Shown here: positions 14,623-22,698 of the stretch, piece after piece
How positions within the stretch are numbered: position 1 is the stretch's first letter
How the letters are laid out: each line of letters opens with the position of its first letter
Source of the DNA: an uncultured Methylococcaceae bacterium
Lineage (GTDB): Bacteria; Pseudomonadota; Gammaproteobacteria; Methylococcales; Methylococcaceae
Assembly: GCA_903859815.1 (NCBI GenBank)
Contig: CAIOOA010000219.1
Location: forward strand, 1-42,121
DNA: 42,121 bases
Reading direction: 5' to 3'
The notes under the pieces: generated by a model
The model's input: only the letters and a program-made list of their open reading frames with translations
Databases searched by the model: none
What the model was told of the DNA's origin: nothing
Position numbers and translations under genes: made by a program

Positions 14623-14753
14623 TGTGTTAAATCCTGTCATAAAGTTGAATGTTGCCTAGTCCGAAATTGAACAATTCAAGCCCGGACTTCTGTGCGTCGA
14701 AACTATACTATTTTTATTGATTCGATGCGAATGCTTGCGTGGAAACGCTGAAA

Positions 14754-15419
14754 CTACGTTTGCACGTCCTTGCCTTTCTGGGTCTGGGCTTTTTGTATTG
14801 CATCCATGCGTTTGCGCAAATCTTCCATTTCCTTTTCCAGCTTGGGCATGATTTCCTTTTTCATCGCATAGCCCGCCTCATTTTGGGTTTTAGCTATTTC
14901 GTCCATCAGCTTGCGCCATTCCTCCTGCAACTGCTGGGCCTCGGCGGAATTCGGAAGTTTTTGGAATTCCTCCCGGAAACGCTCGACTTGACTGCGCAAT
15001 TGGCCCAACGCTCCGCCAATTTCGCGCAATAACTCCCCAAACGGAAAAATCGAACCCAGTGGTCCGGGATACGAGCCACGCACCTCATCCCCCTCGGCAA
15101 TGGGCTTCCCGCCAGGTCCGGTCAACACAATTTCAATGCGTTTTTGCTTGGGATTATCAGGGTCCGGGGCAAGAATGAAGTTTGCCTCGCTAGTCGCCGA
15201 TGCGGCTGACTCCAAGGGTATGGTCACTTCCACCAAATGTCCGCCATCTTTGGTTAGTTCCAAGCCGGTCACTTTACCTATCGTCTGCTCATCAAGTACG
15301 ACGGGAGCGCCTTCAGACAATCCGTCTATCTTGTCGTAGTTGATTTTGAAATGCAAATCCTGCCCACAACCAGTCAGAACAAGCAACAGGAACGAAGTCA
15401 ATACAAGCAGCCTAGGCAT
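14754..15419 (-). CDS. MCE/MlaD-domain lipoprotein
   Basis: 221 aa. The signal MPRLLVLTSFLLLVLTGCGQ has lipobox Cys 18. An MCE/MlaD domain follows (YDKIDGLSEGAPVVLDEQTIGKVTGLELTKDG, residues about 29-60, and IEIVLTGPGGKPIAEGDEVRG, about 95-115). Residues about 130-220 form a long charged coiled coil ending KAQTQKGKDVQT. MCE proteins bind lipids and bridge the envelope. Here the usual ABC partners (MlaE/MlaF) are not adjacent, so it may be an accessory subunit or act elsewhere. Membrane attachment by lipid rather than a transmembrane helix resembles PqiC/MlaD-hybrid or LetB-associated forms. Confidence 0.8.
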   Translation of the reverse strand: MPRLLVLTSFLLLVLTGCGQDLHFKINYDKIDGLSEGAPVVLDEQTIGKVTGLELTKDGGHLVEVTIPLESAASATSEANFILAPDPDNPKQKRIEIVLTGPGGKPIAEGDEVRGSYPGPLGSIFPFGELLREIGGALGQLRSQVERFREEFQKLPNSAEAQQLQEEWRKLMDEIAKTQNEAGYAMKKEIMPKLEKEMEDLRKRMDAIQKAQTQKGKDVQT

Positions 15420-15567
15420 TGGGGTCCTCGTGAAGAAGGGTGAATGGTAAAGTGCATATTGTAACGCTTTGTCGATTTCTTGCTTAATAACTACGGAGCG
15501 TCAAAGCTTGCTTTGACAGGAGAAGCAAACTTCGCTTATTCAAAATCATGTCAAAGCAAGCTTTGAC

Positions 15568-15659
15568 TCCAATCTGGCAAGCTTTGACGCTCCAATCTGG
15601 CAAGCTTTGACGCTCCAATCTGGCAAGCTTTGGCGCTCAAATCTGGCAAGATTTGGCAC
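15568..15659. repeat. Four tandem 23-bp repeats
   Basis: The unit TCCAATCTGGCAAGCTTTGAC plus GC is repeated at 15568, 15591, 15614 and 15637 with growing divergence (GACGC, GACGC, GGCGC, GGCAC). Upstream at 15499-15517 and 15550-15566 lie related palindromes GTCAAAGC/GCTTTGAC. There are no spacers, so it is not CRISPR. It sits between two divergent genes. Confidence 0.85.
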
Positions 15660-15751
15660 TCCAACACTATTTGTCAATTGACTGATTTTTTCACTTGTCG
15701 GTGCGCCACGCGCTACAATTACGGTTTAACTACTTTACTAAGCGTGGAAAA

Positions 15752-16078
15752 ATGATCAAAAAAATAGCAAAGTCGGTTTTACCCTTCCTACTGTTGGCAT
15801 TGGCTTCTTGGCAGACAAAAGCAGAAACAGGCCCTGATTGCAAACCAAGATACGAAGCCTTGAACCTATTAACCGATGTCATCATTGTAAGGCCCGTGGG
15901 CTTAGTCGGAACACTGGCCGGTGGTGCGCTGTTTATTGGCTTGTCCCCATTTACCGCAATCGCCAATATTCCCGAACCGCATAATGCATTTGACAGGGTG
16001 GGACAGGTATTGGTCGGCGCTCCCTATGCCTATACATTTGTCCGGCCATTGGGTTATTTCTCCGGCAGTTGCATCTGA
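15752..16078 (+). CDS. Small exported protein of unknown function
   Basis: 108 aa from ATG 15752, which has TGGA shortly upstream; a longer frame from 15695 lacks a start signal. The signal peptide MIKKIAKSVLPFLLLALASWQTKA is followed by a mature part with two Cys (GPDCKPRYEALN and GSCI at the very end, possibly a disulfide) and a hydrophobic middle (VGLVGTLAGGALFIGLSPFTAIANI) able to insert in membrane. Short proteins of this type are common in aquatic gammaproteobacteria and often annotated as hypothetical or multidrug transporter, without evidence. Convergent with the response regulator, whose stop abuts it. Confidence 0.7.
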   Translation: MIKKIAKSVLPFLLLALASWQTKAETGPDCKPRYEALNLLTDVIIVRPVGLVGTLAGGALFIGLSPFTAIANIPEPHNAFDRVGQVLVGAPYAYTFVRPLGYFSGSCI

Positions 16079-17479
16079 TCACCTGTTGGGTGTTTTGATG
16101 CCGTATTTCCTGATGCGGTAACGCAGCGTCTCGCGCGATGTCCCCAAGGCGCGGGCGGCCGCCACGGTATTATGTCGGGTGCGCTCCAGCGTGGATTCAA
16201 TGATATGACGGTCCATATCGTCCAAATTCATACTACCGTCCAACGGAATCGAAATCACATCACGAGCGTCATCCTCTGATTGTTCAGGCGATCTGTTCTT
16301 GTGGCTGTGCAATTGTAGCCATTGCCCGGGGAAATTTGGCCCATCCGAGAATAAAACACAGCGCTCAACCACATTGCGCAATTCGCGAACATTGCCTGGC
16401 CAGTCGTGCCTACGCAATTCTGCCCACACGTCCTCGCCGATGTGCCTGACCTGCTTGCCGGATTTGGCGTTGAATTCGGCCACCAACAGGGGGATGAGTT
16501 GTTCCAAGTCCTCCTTGATTTCCCTGAGGGGAGGGAGAGTCAGTCGAAACACGCTGAGCCTATGGTATAAGTCGGAGCGAAACTCCCCATCACGTGACAT
16601 CTTCTCCAAATCGCGGTTGCTGGCGGCGACGATTTGCACATCAACAGAGATTTCACGCTCGCTACCTAGCCTCCTTATTTTGCGGTCTTCTATGGCTTTA
16701 AGCAATTTGGCCTGCAAATCCAATGGCATTTCGCCGATTTCGTCTAAAAACAGCGTGCCGCTATCGGCTTGTTCGATCAAGCCACGATGCCGTCCCGTAG
16801 CACCGGTGAAAGCCCCGGCTTCATGCCCAAACAACTCCGATTCCAACAATTCACGGGGTAGTGCCGCACAATTCAATTCAATCAGCGGGTTCTGCGAACG
16901 CGATCCGGCATAGTGCAAAATGCGTGTGACCAGCCCTTTGCCAGTGCCAGTCTCCCCACCAATGACCAAGGCGCTAAACGGAACTTGGGTCAGTCGCTCC
17001 AATAGTGACCGAACGTTTTGGGCGGCCATGCTTCGACCGACAAAGGCTTGGGGGGAATAACGCTTATGCCGCTGCTGGGCGTGTTCAATCAGTCGGCGCT
17101 GGGCGCTGGCGCTGCGTCCGGCACTCGCCACCACCATGTCCAAGCGCTCAAGATCGCAAGGTTTCTCCAAAAAATCATAGGCTCCCAAACGCAGTGCCCT
17201 CACTGAATCAGGGACGCTGCCATAACCCGTCAGGAATATCCATTCTGCGTAAGCCTGATTCAACCGCACAGCTTCCATCAAGTCCAGTGCGTTTCCGTCA
17301 GGAAGGTTCATATCTGACAGCACCAATAAGGGATCGAAGCCTTCTCTGAGCAAGAGCTTTTTCGCCTGCTCAATGCTAGTGGCCCATTCAACTTCCCAAC
17401 CGCCCTTGCGATAATGGCGGCTAATCTCCGCACCGAGAAGCGGTTCGTCTTCAATCACTAACAAACATCCAGTATTCAT
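16079..17479 (-). CDS. NtrC-family sigma-54-dependent response regulator
   Basis: 466 aa. The receiver domain has IEDE near residues 9-12, phospho-acceptor D56 in VLSDMNLP, and K107. The AAA+ domain has Walker A GGETGTGKG (174-182), the sigma-54 contact loop GAFTGA (222-227), Walker B GTLFLDEIGEMP and the WPGNVREL sensor. The C-terminal Fis-type helix-turn-helix (AAARALGTSRETLRYRIRKYGI) binds enhancer DNA. Every part needed to activate sigma-54 RNA polymerase is intact. The gene start overlaps the stop of the histidine kinase upstream by 4 bp. Targets are unknown; I found no convincing -24/-12 promoter nearby. Confidence 0.93.
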   Translation of the reverse strand: MNTGCLLVIEDEPLLGAEISRHYRKGGWEVEWATSIEQAKKLLLREGFDPLLVLSDMNLPDGNALDLMEAVRLNQAYAEWIFLTGYGSVPDSVRALRLGAYDFLEKPCDLERLDMVVASAGRSASAQRRLIEHAQQRHKRYSPQAFVGRSMAAQNVRSLLERLTQVPFSALVIGGETGTGKGLVTRILHYAGSRSQNPLIELNCAALPRELLESELFGHEAGAFTGATGRHRGLIEQADSGTLFLDEIGEMPLDLQAKLLKAIEDRKIRRLGSEREISVDVQIVAASNRDLEKMSRDGEFRSDLYHRLSVFRLTLPPLREIKEDLEQLIPLLVAEFNAKSGKQVRHIGEDVWAELRRHDWPGNVRELRNVVERCVLFSDGPNFPGQWLQLHSHKNRSPEQSEDDARDVISIPLDGSMNLDDMDRHIIESTLERTRHNTVAAARALGTSRETLRYRIRKYGIKTPNR

Positions 17480-18936
17480 AACGCTTTATGACAAGGAATA
17501 ATCATACGTACACAGGCTCCTTGAGCTTGAAGATTGGTTAATTCGATTCGTCCGCCCAAATCACGGGCGAAGCGTTGCACCATTGCCAAACCCAAACCAG
17601 TGCCGCGAATGCGGCTGGTGCTAAAGGCGCGGATGCCTTGATTCAGCATCTCTTCACTAAAACCAGGGCCATCGTCCAACACTTCGATAATCAGGTTGCT
17701 TTCGTCAAGACGGGCATCAATCTGCACCTTGCCAGTGGATTTGTCCATGGCCTGTACGGCATTGAGGACGAGGTTCAGCAATGCCTGCCGCAACCCCCCG
17801 TCGGGCAAACAACATTCAAGATCGGGGGGAATGTCATAAGACAGGCTAAGGTCGGGAGGTATCTGGTAACGGGTCAGAGCAAGCAACTCTTTGACCAAAG
17901 ATGCCAGATTGAACTGAGTCGAAGGGAGCGGCGTTTGCCTGCCTTGATCGAGCAACTCATTGAGCAAACGCGCCATCCGCTTGAGTTCCGCACCGATGAG
18001 ATCCAAGCGATCACGCTGATCCTCGTCTTCGATTTCCTTGCGCAAGTTGGCGCAGCTCATTTGTATGCCAGCCAACGGGTTGCGCAGTTCGTGGGCAAGG
18101 CTGGCCGCCAATTCGCCTACCACTGCCAACTTTTCGGCGATGGCCAAGCTACGTTGTTGCTCCAATAAGGCTTTAGTAGCCGAACGAACCTCGGCTTCCA
18201 AGGACTGTGCATGCACTCGCTTGGACTCCTCCAACTCGCGAAGATGGATAACCATGAAATTGTAGCTATTAAAAACCGGCAACAAGAGAGGGTCAATATG
18301 GTCGATGGCTATTGGGGTGTATTCTTCCTTGGCAAGCTTGAGCAGTAACTGTCGCAAATCATGCAAGGGGTTGAGGATGCGACGGCGCAGAAACAACCAA
18401 GTCAGCAGTAGGATCACCGGCAATATTAAAGTAGCCAACGCCAATTCAATTAATGCTTCGCGACTCACTTTCACCATCAACCTTTCCCGTTGCTCGGTCT
18501 CGGTGTCCAGAATTTCGTGCATTTCGCGCAAAGCTTCGAACAACTCGGCCCTGCCACTATCGGGTGATTCCTCGTCCAGTTTGGCTAGGGATGCGTTGAC
18601 TCGACGGAGCATGGCTGGCGTATTGGCGGAAAGATGTGCATCCTGCTTGGATAAATTATGGATTTTCGCTGAAATACTCTCCAACTGGGTTGGGCCTATG
18701 ACACCTCCCGACAACACATCCACCAAGGCTTGCTGTAGACTCAAGCCGGCGTCCTGGATTCGGTGTGAATAACCGACGTAGACTTGCACCTTGTCCAAAC
18801 GGATATGGTTACGCCAAATCATGCCAACAAGTATGGCCACCATTAAGGACAGCAGTGCAAGCAGGGCCAGCGCACGCAGACGGGCCGGGCGATCCAGTAG
18901 ATTTTTTGCATTGCTTTCCGATGAAACTGTCATCAT
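17476..18936 (-). CDS. Membrane sensor histidine kinase, partner of the adjacent regulator
   Basis: Start chosen at ATG 18936 (GAGG ten bases upstream; a GTG six codons earlier is possible), about 486 aa. TM1 (about 21-41) and TM2 (about 165-183) flank a helical periplasmic domain of about 120 residues. A HAMP-like linker and coiled coil follow. The H box LAHELRNPLAG has phospho-acceptor H282, and the N, G1 (DDGPGF) and G2 (GTGLGLAM) boxes are complete. Class-1 (HisKA) kinase. It overlaps the sigma-54 regulator by ATGA, so the two form one operon. Ligand unknown. Confidence 0.92.
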   Translation of the reverse strand: MMTVSSESNAKNLLDRPARLRALALLALLSLMVAILVGMIWRNHIRLDKVQVYVGYSHRIQDAGLSLQQALVDVLSGGVIGPTQLESISAKIHNLSKQDAHLSANTPAMLRRVNASLAKLDEESPDSGRAELFEALREMHEILDTETEQRERLMVKVSREALIELALATLILPVILLLTWLFLRRRILNPLHDLRQLLLKLAKEEYTPIAIDHIDPLLLPVFNSYNFMVIHLRELEESKRVHAQSLEAEVRSATKALLEQQRSLAIAEKLAVVGELAASLAHELRNPLAGIQMSCANLRKEIEDEDQRDRLDLIGAELKRMARLLNELLDQGRQTPLPSTQFNLASLVKELLALTRYQIPPDLSLSYDIPPDLECCLPDGGLRQALLNLVLNAVQAMDKSTGKVQIDARLDESNLIIEVLDDGPGFSEEMLNQGIRAFSTSRIRGTGLGLAMVQRFARDLGGRIELTNLQAQGACVRMIIPCHKAL

Positions 18937-19224
18937 GATTTTGCATCCTCGCACAAACTAGAAAAAATCAACAAAAACTGATTGGTCAAGTCAAAGATGT
19001 GGTTGACAATGTACAAGACAAAAAAGTTACTTTCAATACCCTGTTAAATCCGCTAAGCTTTATAGGCTGAGTTCAATTAAACGGGACTCCCTTCATGCTC
19101 CCCATCCTCACAGCGCTCAATGCAGCCTAATGAAACTCGGTGTTGTTTGAAGTGTCAAGTTTTTCGCCGTAAGATTATCTATTGAGAATGGTCGTTATGC
19201 TTATCTAATAACAGTATATTATCA

Positions 19225-19785
19225 ATGAAGATTACACACATACTTTTAACACTCGGCATTATAGCAGGATGCACTGCTTCGAATAACCAAAATAAAACTT
19301 CTCCCACACAAGTCGATACCCCATTTATTGAAAAAAAAGAAACTGGTCAAACGCTTTTTCCGCCAGAAACAGGTGAACCAGCCCTTCATGCTATTCGTGA
19401 CCAGCAACTTGAAGACCTCATGCTGCAAATTAATGGATTGGTATATGGCAAGATGCGCAATGAAATAGACCTAAAAAATGAAAAAAAAATTCATACGACT
19501 GAAATTGCTAAAATTGCCCACGAACTTGCAATGACTGTGGATTATTTGCGTGAGGCAATGCCAAGACTGAATCTGCTTCCCAACGAACAAGGCACATTCT
19601 TAGCGTTGGCAGACAAATTAAAGTCTGATGCAAAGCAAATTGAAGAATTTGCCAAACGCGATGAAATCCAATACATACCAGTTCAGATGCAGCAGATCAT
19701 GGCAACTTGCACCTCATGCCATTCATTGTTTCGAAATAGCCGGAATCTGCTGGATCGTTGTAGAGACCCGAAAAACACTTGCTAG
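19225..19785 (+). CDS. Cytochrome c'-like haem lipoprotein
   Basis: 186 aa. The signal MKITHILLTLGIIAGCT has lipobox Cys 16. A four-helix-type domain follows (LEDLMLQINGLVYGKM, IAKIAHELAMTVDYLREAM, NEQGTFLALADKLKSDAKQIEEFA). The haem attachment motif CTSCH (162-166) lies close to the C terminus, as in class II cytochromes c'/c-554. Such proteins carry electrons or bind small gases in the periplasm; here it would be lipid-anchored. No partner oxidoreductase is adjacent. The next gene, a carbonic anhydrase, is co-directed 71 bp away. Confidence 0.85.
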   Translation: MKITHILLTLGIIAGCTASNNQNKTSPTQVDTPFIEKKETGQTLFPPETGEPALHAIRDQQLEDLMLQINGLVYGKMRNEIDLKNEKKIHTTEIAKIAHELAMTVDYLREAMPRLNLLPNEQGTFLALADKLKSDAKQIEEFAKRDEIQYIPVQMQQIMATCTSCHSLFRNSRNLLDRCRDPKNTC

Positions 19786-19856
19786 TGGTGCAGCTTGAAG
19801 TATGCAGCACTTAGCAGGGATGGTTTTCCAAGCTGCCCCATTTTTTTAAACAATTT

Positions 19857-20654
19857 ATGAAACTCATAGACTTAAGAATTATGAGAATCTTTCTTATCGT
19901 TTTTATATACATTAATATTTCAGTGTCTGGTATGGTTTTGGCTGCTGATACGCATGTCGATCCCCATTGGACATACCACGAGCAATATAAATGGAATTTA
20001 CTAATTGACCGTCTTTACAGCCCACCCTATCCTTATGCCGAATGTGGTATAGGGCAAAAGCAATCTCCGATCAACATCGACTCAAACGATTTGGATTTCA
20101 CTAATGACCTTGATGAAATAAAGATTGAATATGGTAAAGTTCCAATCAGTCTAACTAATAATGGACATACGGTTAGGGTCAATATTTCGCAAGGACTATT
20201 GTATATTGGAAAATATAAATACCAACTCGTTCAAGTGCATTTTCATTCACCCAGCGAACACACCATCAATGGGAAACATTATCCAATCGAAGCCCATTTT
20301 ATCAATGGCATTGATGACGGTGGACTTGCTGTCGTAGGAGTCTTTTACGAAATAGGCATGTTTAACCCGGAATTTGACAAAATCCTGAAAGAGGCGCCAA
20401 AAGCAAACAATATGACCATTACCAAAGACGATTTTATCGATCTTAACAAGTTGTTACCCCATAACACCGAAGACTTTTATACCTACTTTGGATCATTAAC
20501 AACCCCGCCATGCTCGGAAGGAATACAGTGGCTTTTGTTGAAAGAAACTGTGCCCATATCAATCGATCAGATTGAAGAATTCAAAACCAAGTACTATCAA
20601 AATAACGTGCGCAAAGAGCAAAAATTGAATGGTCGGAAAATCGATACTCATTGA
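19857..20654 (+). CDS. Periplasmic alpha-type carbonic anhydrase
   Basis: 265 aa with signal peptide. The ATG at 19881 (MRIFLIVFIYINISVSGMVLA) may be the real start; neither ATG has a clear ribosome site. Zinc ligands H128 and H130 lie in QVHFHSPSEH and H147 in EAHFIN. The proton-shuttle position is H104 in NNGHTVRV. GSLTTPPCSEG gives the active-site Thr and C219, which should pair with C63. QSPINI is at 69-74. All catalytic residues are present. It interconverts CO2 and bicarbonate in the periplasm. It converges with a SulP transporter gene 31 bp away, which suggests linked bicarbonate handling. Confidence 0.93.
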   Translation: MKLIDLRIMRIFLIVFIYINISVSGMVLAADTHVDPHWTYHEQYKWNLLIDRLYSPPYPYAECGIGQKQSPINIDSNDLDFTNDLDEIKIEYGKVPISLTNNGHTVRVNISQGLLYIGKYKYQLVQVHFHSPSEHTINGKHYPIEAHFINGIDDGGLAVVGVFYEIGMFNPEFDKILKEAPKANNMTITKDDFIDLNKLLPHNTEDFYTYFGSLTTPPCSEGIQWLLLKETVPISIDQIEEFKTKYYQNNVRKEQKLNGRKIDTH

Positions 20655-20684
20655 ATTGATCGCTGTTAAAATCCTAACTTGCAT

Positions 20685-22328
20685 TTATTTACGCTTACGT
20701 GCGGCCAATGGATGGTCGGATGTAGCCGTATGTCGCTCCAGTCCACGCATTTCCGAGTGACCGCCCCGGCGTTCGTAGTCTTCGCAGAATTCATGAATGA
20801 ATTCCATCACCGTATGATCGACGGTTTCCGCCTCGGACAGATCGAAAATCAGGGTTTTTCCCTCAGGCAAGGCCGACAATTCGCTTTTCAATGATAGAAA
20901 ATTGGCGAAGAAAGCTGCCCCATCGACGCGAATATGGTAACGCCCCGGCTCAGTTTCCTTAACCTCGAAATAGAGTTTCAGCACTTCATGCCAATCGACG
21001 CTGCGTAAAACATGGACGATAAACTCGGCAATCATGCCTATGACCACGCCAATCAACAAATCAGTAGCCAGCACCCCGATGATGGTGATGACGAACACTA
21101 GCAATTGCTCATAGCCAATCGCCATCGTTTTGGCAAATTCCTTGGGCGATGCTAACTTGAAGCCAGTGAAAACCAGCAAAGCCGACAGGGATGCCAAGGG
21201 AATCTCATGAATCAGCCTGGGAAACAAAGCAACGAAGATTAGCAAGAAAGCTCCATGGAAAAAATTGGCCCAAGCAGTGCGTCCACCATTGTTGATATTG
21301 GCAGAACTACGGACAATTTCGGCGATCATCGGCAAACCGCCGACGAAGCCACAAATCGTGTTGCCAATACCAACGGCCGTCAAATCCCGATTGAGGTCGG
21401 AGTAGCGTTTATAGGTATCGAGCTTGTCCACCGCCGCCGCACTCAACAAGCTTTCCAAGCTACCGACCAGACAAATGGTGATCACTTGCTCCCAAAACTC
21501 CAAGGTTCCAATCAAGGAAAAGTCCGGGAAGGAAAAGCCCGCCGCGAAATGTTCCGGGATGGCCACTAGGAATTTGGGTCCGATGGTGTATTCATGATGG
21601 GGAAGAATGGGGTCATCATGCAGGAACATATAGATATGCTCATGTTCCAGATCGTAATATTGTCCTAAAGCCAGACCCACCAACACCACCACCAAAGGGC
21701 CGGGAATCATCTTCAAGTAGCGATTCTTCAAGAACGACCAAACAATCAAAATCACCAAACCGATCCCACCGATCAGCGCCACTTCGGGGTTCAACTCCAC
21801 GAAGCTATGAGGAATTTGACCTATGGTTTCAAATAGGGTTTTCGCATCGGGTTTTACCCCAAGCAAGGTATGTATCTGCTTCGACATGATGATGATGCCG
21901 ATGGCAGCCAACATGCCGTGAACCACGGAGGAAGGAAAGAAAGCGCTTAGCTTGCCTGCTTTGAAATATCCCATCACGGTTTGGATGACACTGGCGCAGA
22001 CGATGGCTGCCAAGGTGTATTTATACCCCGCCATGGCATCGCCTTTGCCTAGTTCCTGCACGGAATCAAAGATCACCACGATCAATCCGGCGGCAGGGCC
22101 GTTAATCGTGACAAAAGAACCATTAATGCGCGACACCAGTAAGCCGCCTATGATGGCCGTGATGATGCCGGCTTGCGGCGGGAAATTGGATGCCATGGCG
22201 ATGCCCAAGCACAAAGGCAGCGCAATCAGAAAGACCAAAAAACCAGACATGGCATCGTATTGCCAATTTTGTTTCAATCCGGCGAGACCGGTTTTAGGGG
22301 TGTCGAGGATGGAGATTGCTTTCGCCAT
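20685..22328 (-). CDS. SulP/SLC26-family anion transporter with STAS domain (candidate bicarbonate transporter)
   Basis: 547 aa. The N terminus has the SulP core FLVFLIALPLCLGIAMASNFPP (about 30-51) and INGPAAGLIVVIFDS. About 12-14 membrane helices follow, with a His-rich loop near 225-245 (LEHEHIYMFLHDDPILPHHEY), and a C-terminal STAS domain (about 455-535; GKTLIFDLSEAETVDHTVMEF). Members move sulfate, bicarbonate or dicarboxylates. The next-door carbonic anhydrase supports bicarbonate, but substrate is inference. The His-rich loop could bind metal. Start at ATG 22328. Confidence 0.88.
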   Translation of the reverse strand: MAKAISILDTPKTGLAGLKQNWQYDAMSGFLVFLIALPLCLGIAMASNFPPQAGIITAIIGGLLVSRINGSFVTINGPAAGLIVVIFDSVQELGKGDAMAGYKYTLAAIVCASVIQTVMGYFKAGKLSAFFPSSVVHGMLAAIGIIIMSKQIHTLLGVKPDAKTLFETIGQIPHSFVELNPEVALIGGIGLVILIVWSFLKNRYLKMIPGPLVVVLVGLALGQYYDLEHEHIYMFLHDDPILPHHEYTIGPKFLVAIPEHFAAGFSFPDFSLIGTLEFWEQVITICLVGSLESLLSAAAVDKLDTYKRYSDLNRDLTAVGIGNTICGFVGGLPMIAEIVRSSANINNGGRTAWANFFHGAFLLIFVALFPRLIHEIPLASLSALLVFTGFKLASPKEFAKTMAIGYEQLLVFVITIIGVLATDLLIGVVIGMIAEFIVHVLRSVDWHEVLKLYFEVKETEPGRYHIRVDGAAFFANFLSLKSELSALPEGKTLIFDLSEAETVDHTVMEFIHEFCEDYERRGGHSEMRGLERHTATSDHPLAARKRK

Positions 22329-22698
22329 AATGGACTATTCACTCATAATTATCGATATTAAATTTAACAACAGCAGAATCTGTGCCGCATTTTGTAAAGC
22401 CTAAAATTAACCTAACAAATCAACTACTTGAATGATTCAGGATAGCATAATTACAGATACCCAACCTCTGAGTGGTTCATATAAACCACTTTGGCTGTTG
22501 AATTGAACCATCGCTTTCATCAAGGATGATGGATGAATTGCTGGCTTTCTGTTCAATAACGCACCAATTTAGTGAGATAATAATGATTATCCTAAACGGT
22601 TGTATCGATAAATTCGCATTTTTCTTGCATTGCCATGTTAAGGAACGCATTTTGCATAATTTTCCTATCAACCCTACTTCAACTCAGCATCGTAGCTT
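22329..22698. other. Divergent intergenic region sulP-like / glgP
   Basis: 370 bp between two divergent genes. AT-rich with several direct TGAT/TAAT stretches, but no clear -35/-10 pair, RNA gene or operator that I can support. A 61-codon frame at 22526 has no ribosome site and is not called. Confidence 0.5.

Noticed and set aside
15568-15659. CRISPR array
   Set aside because: Units are directly adjacent with no spacers and no cas genes are present.
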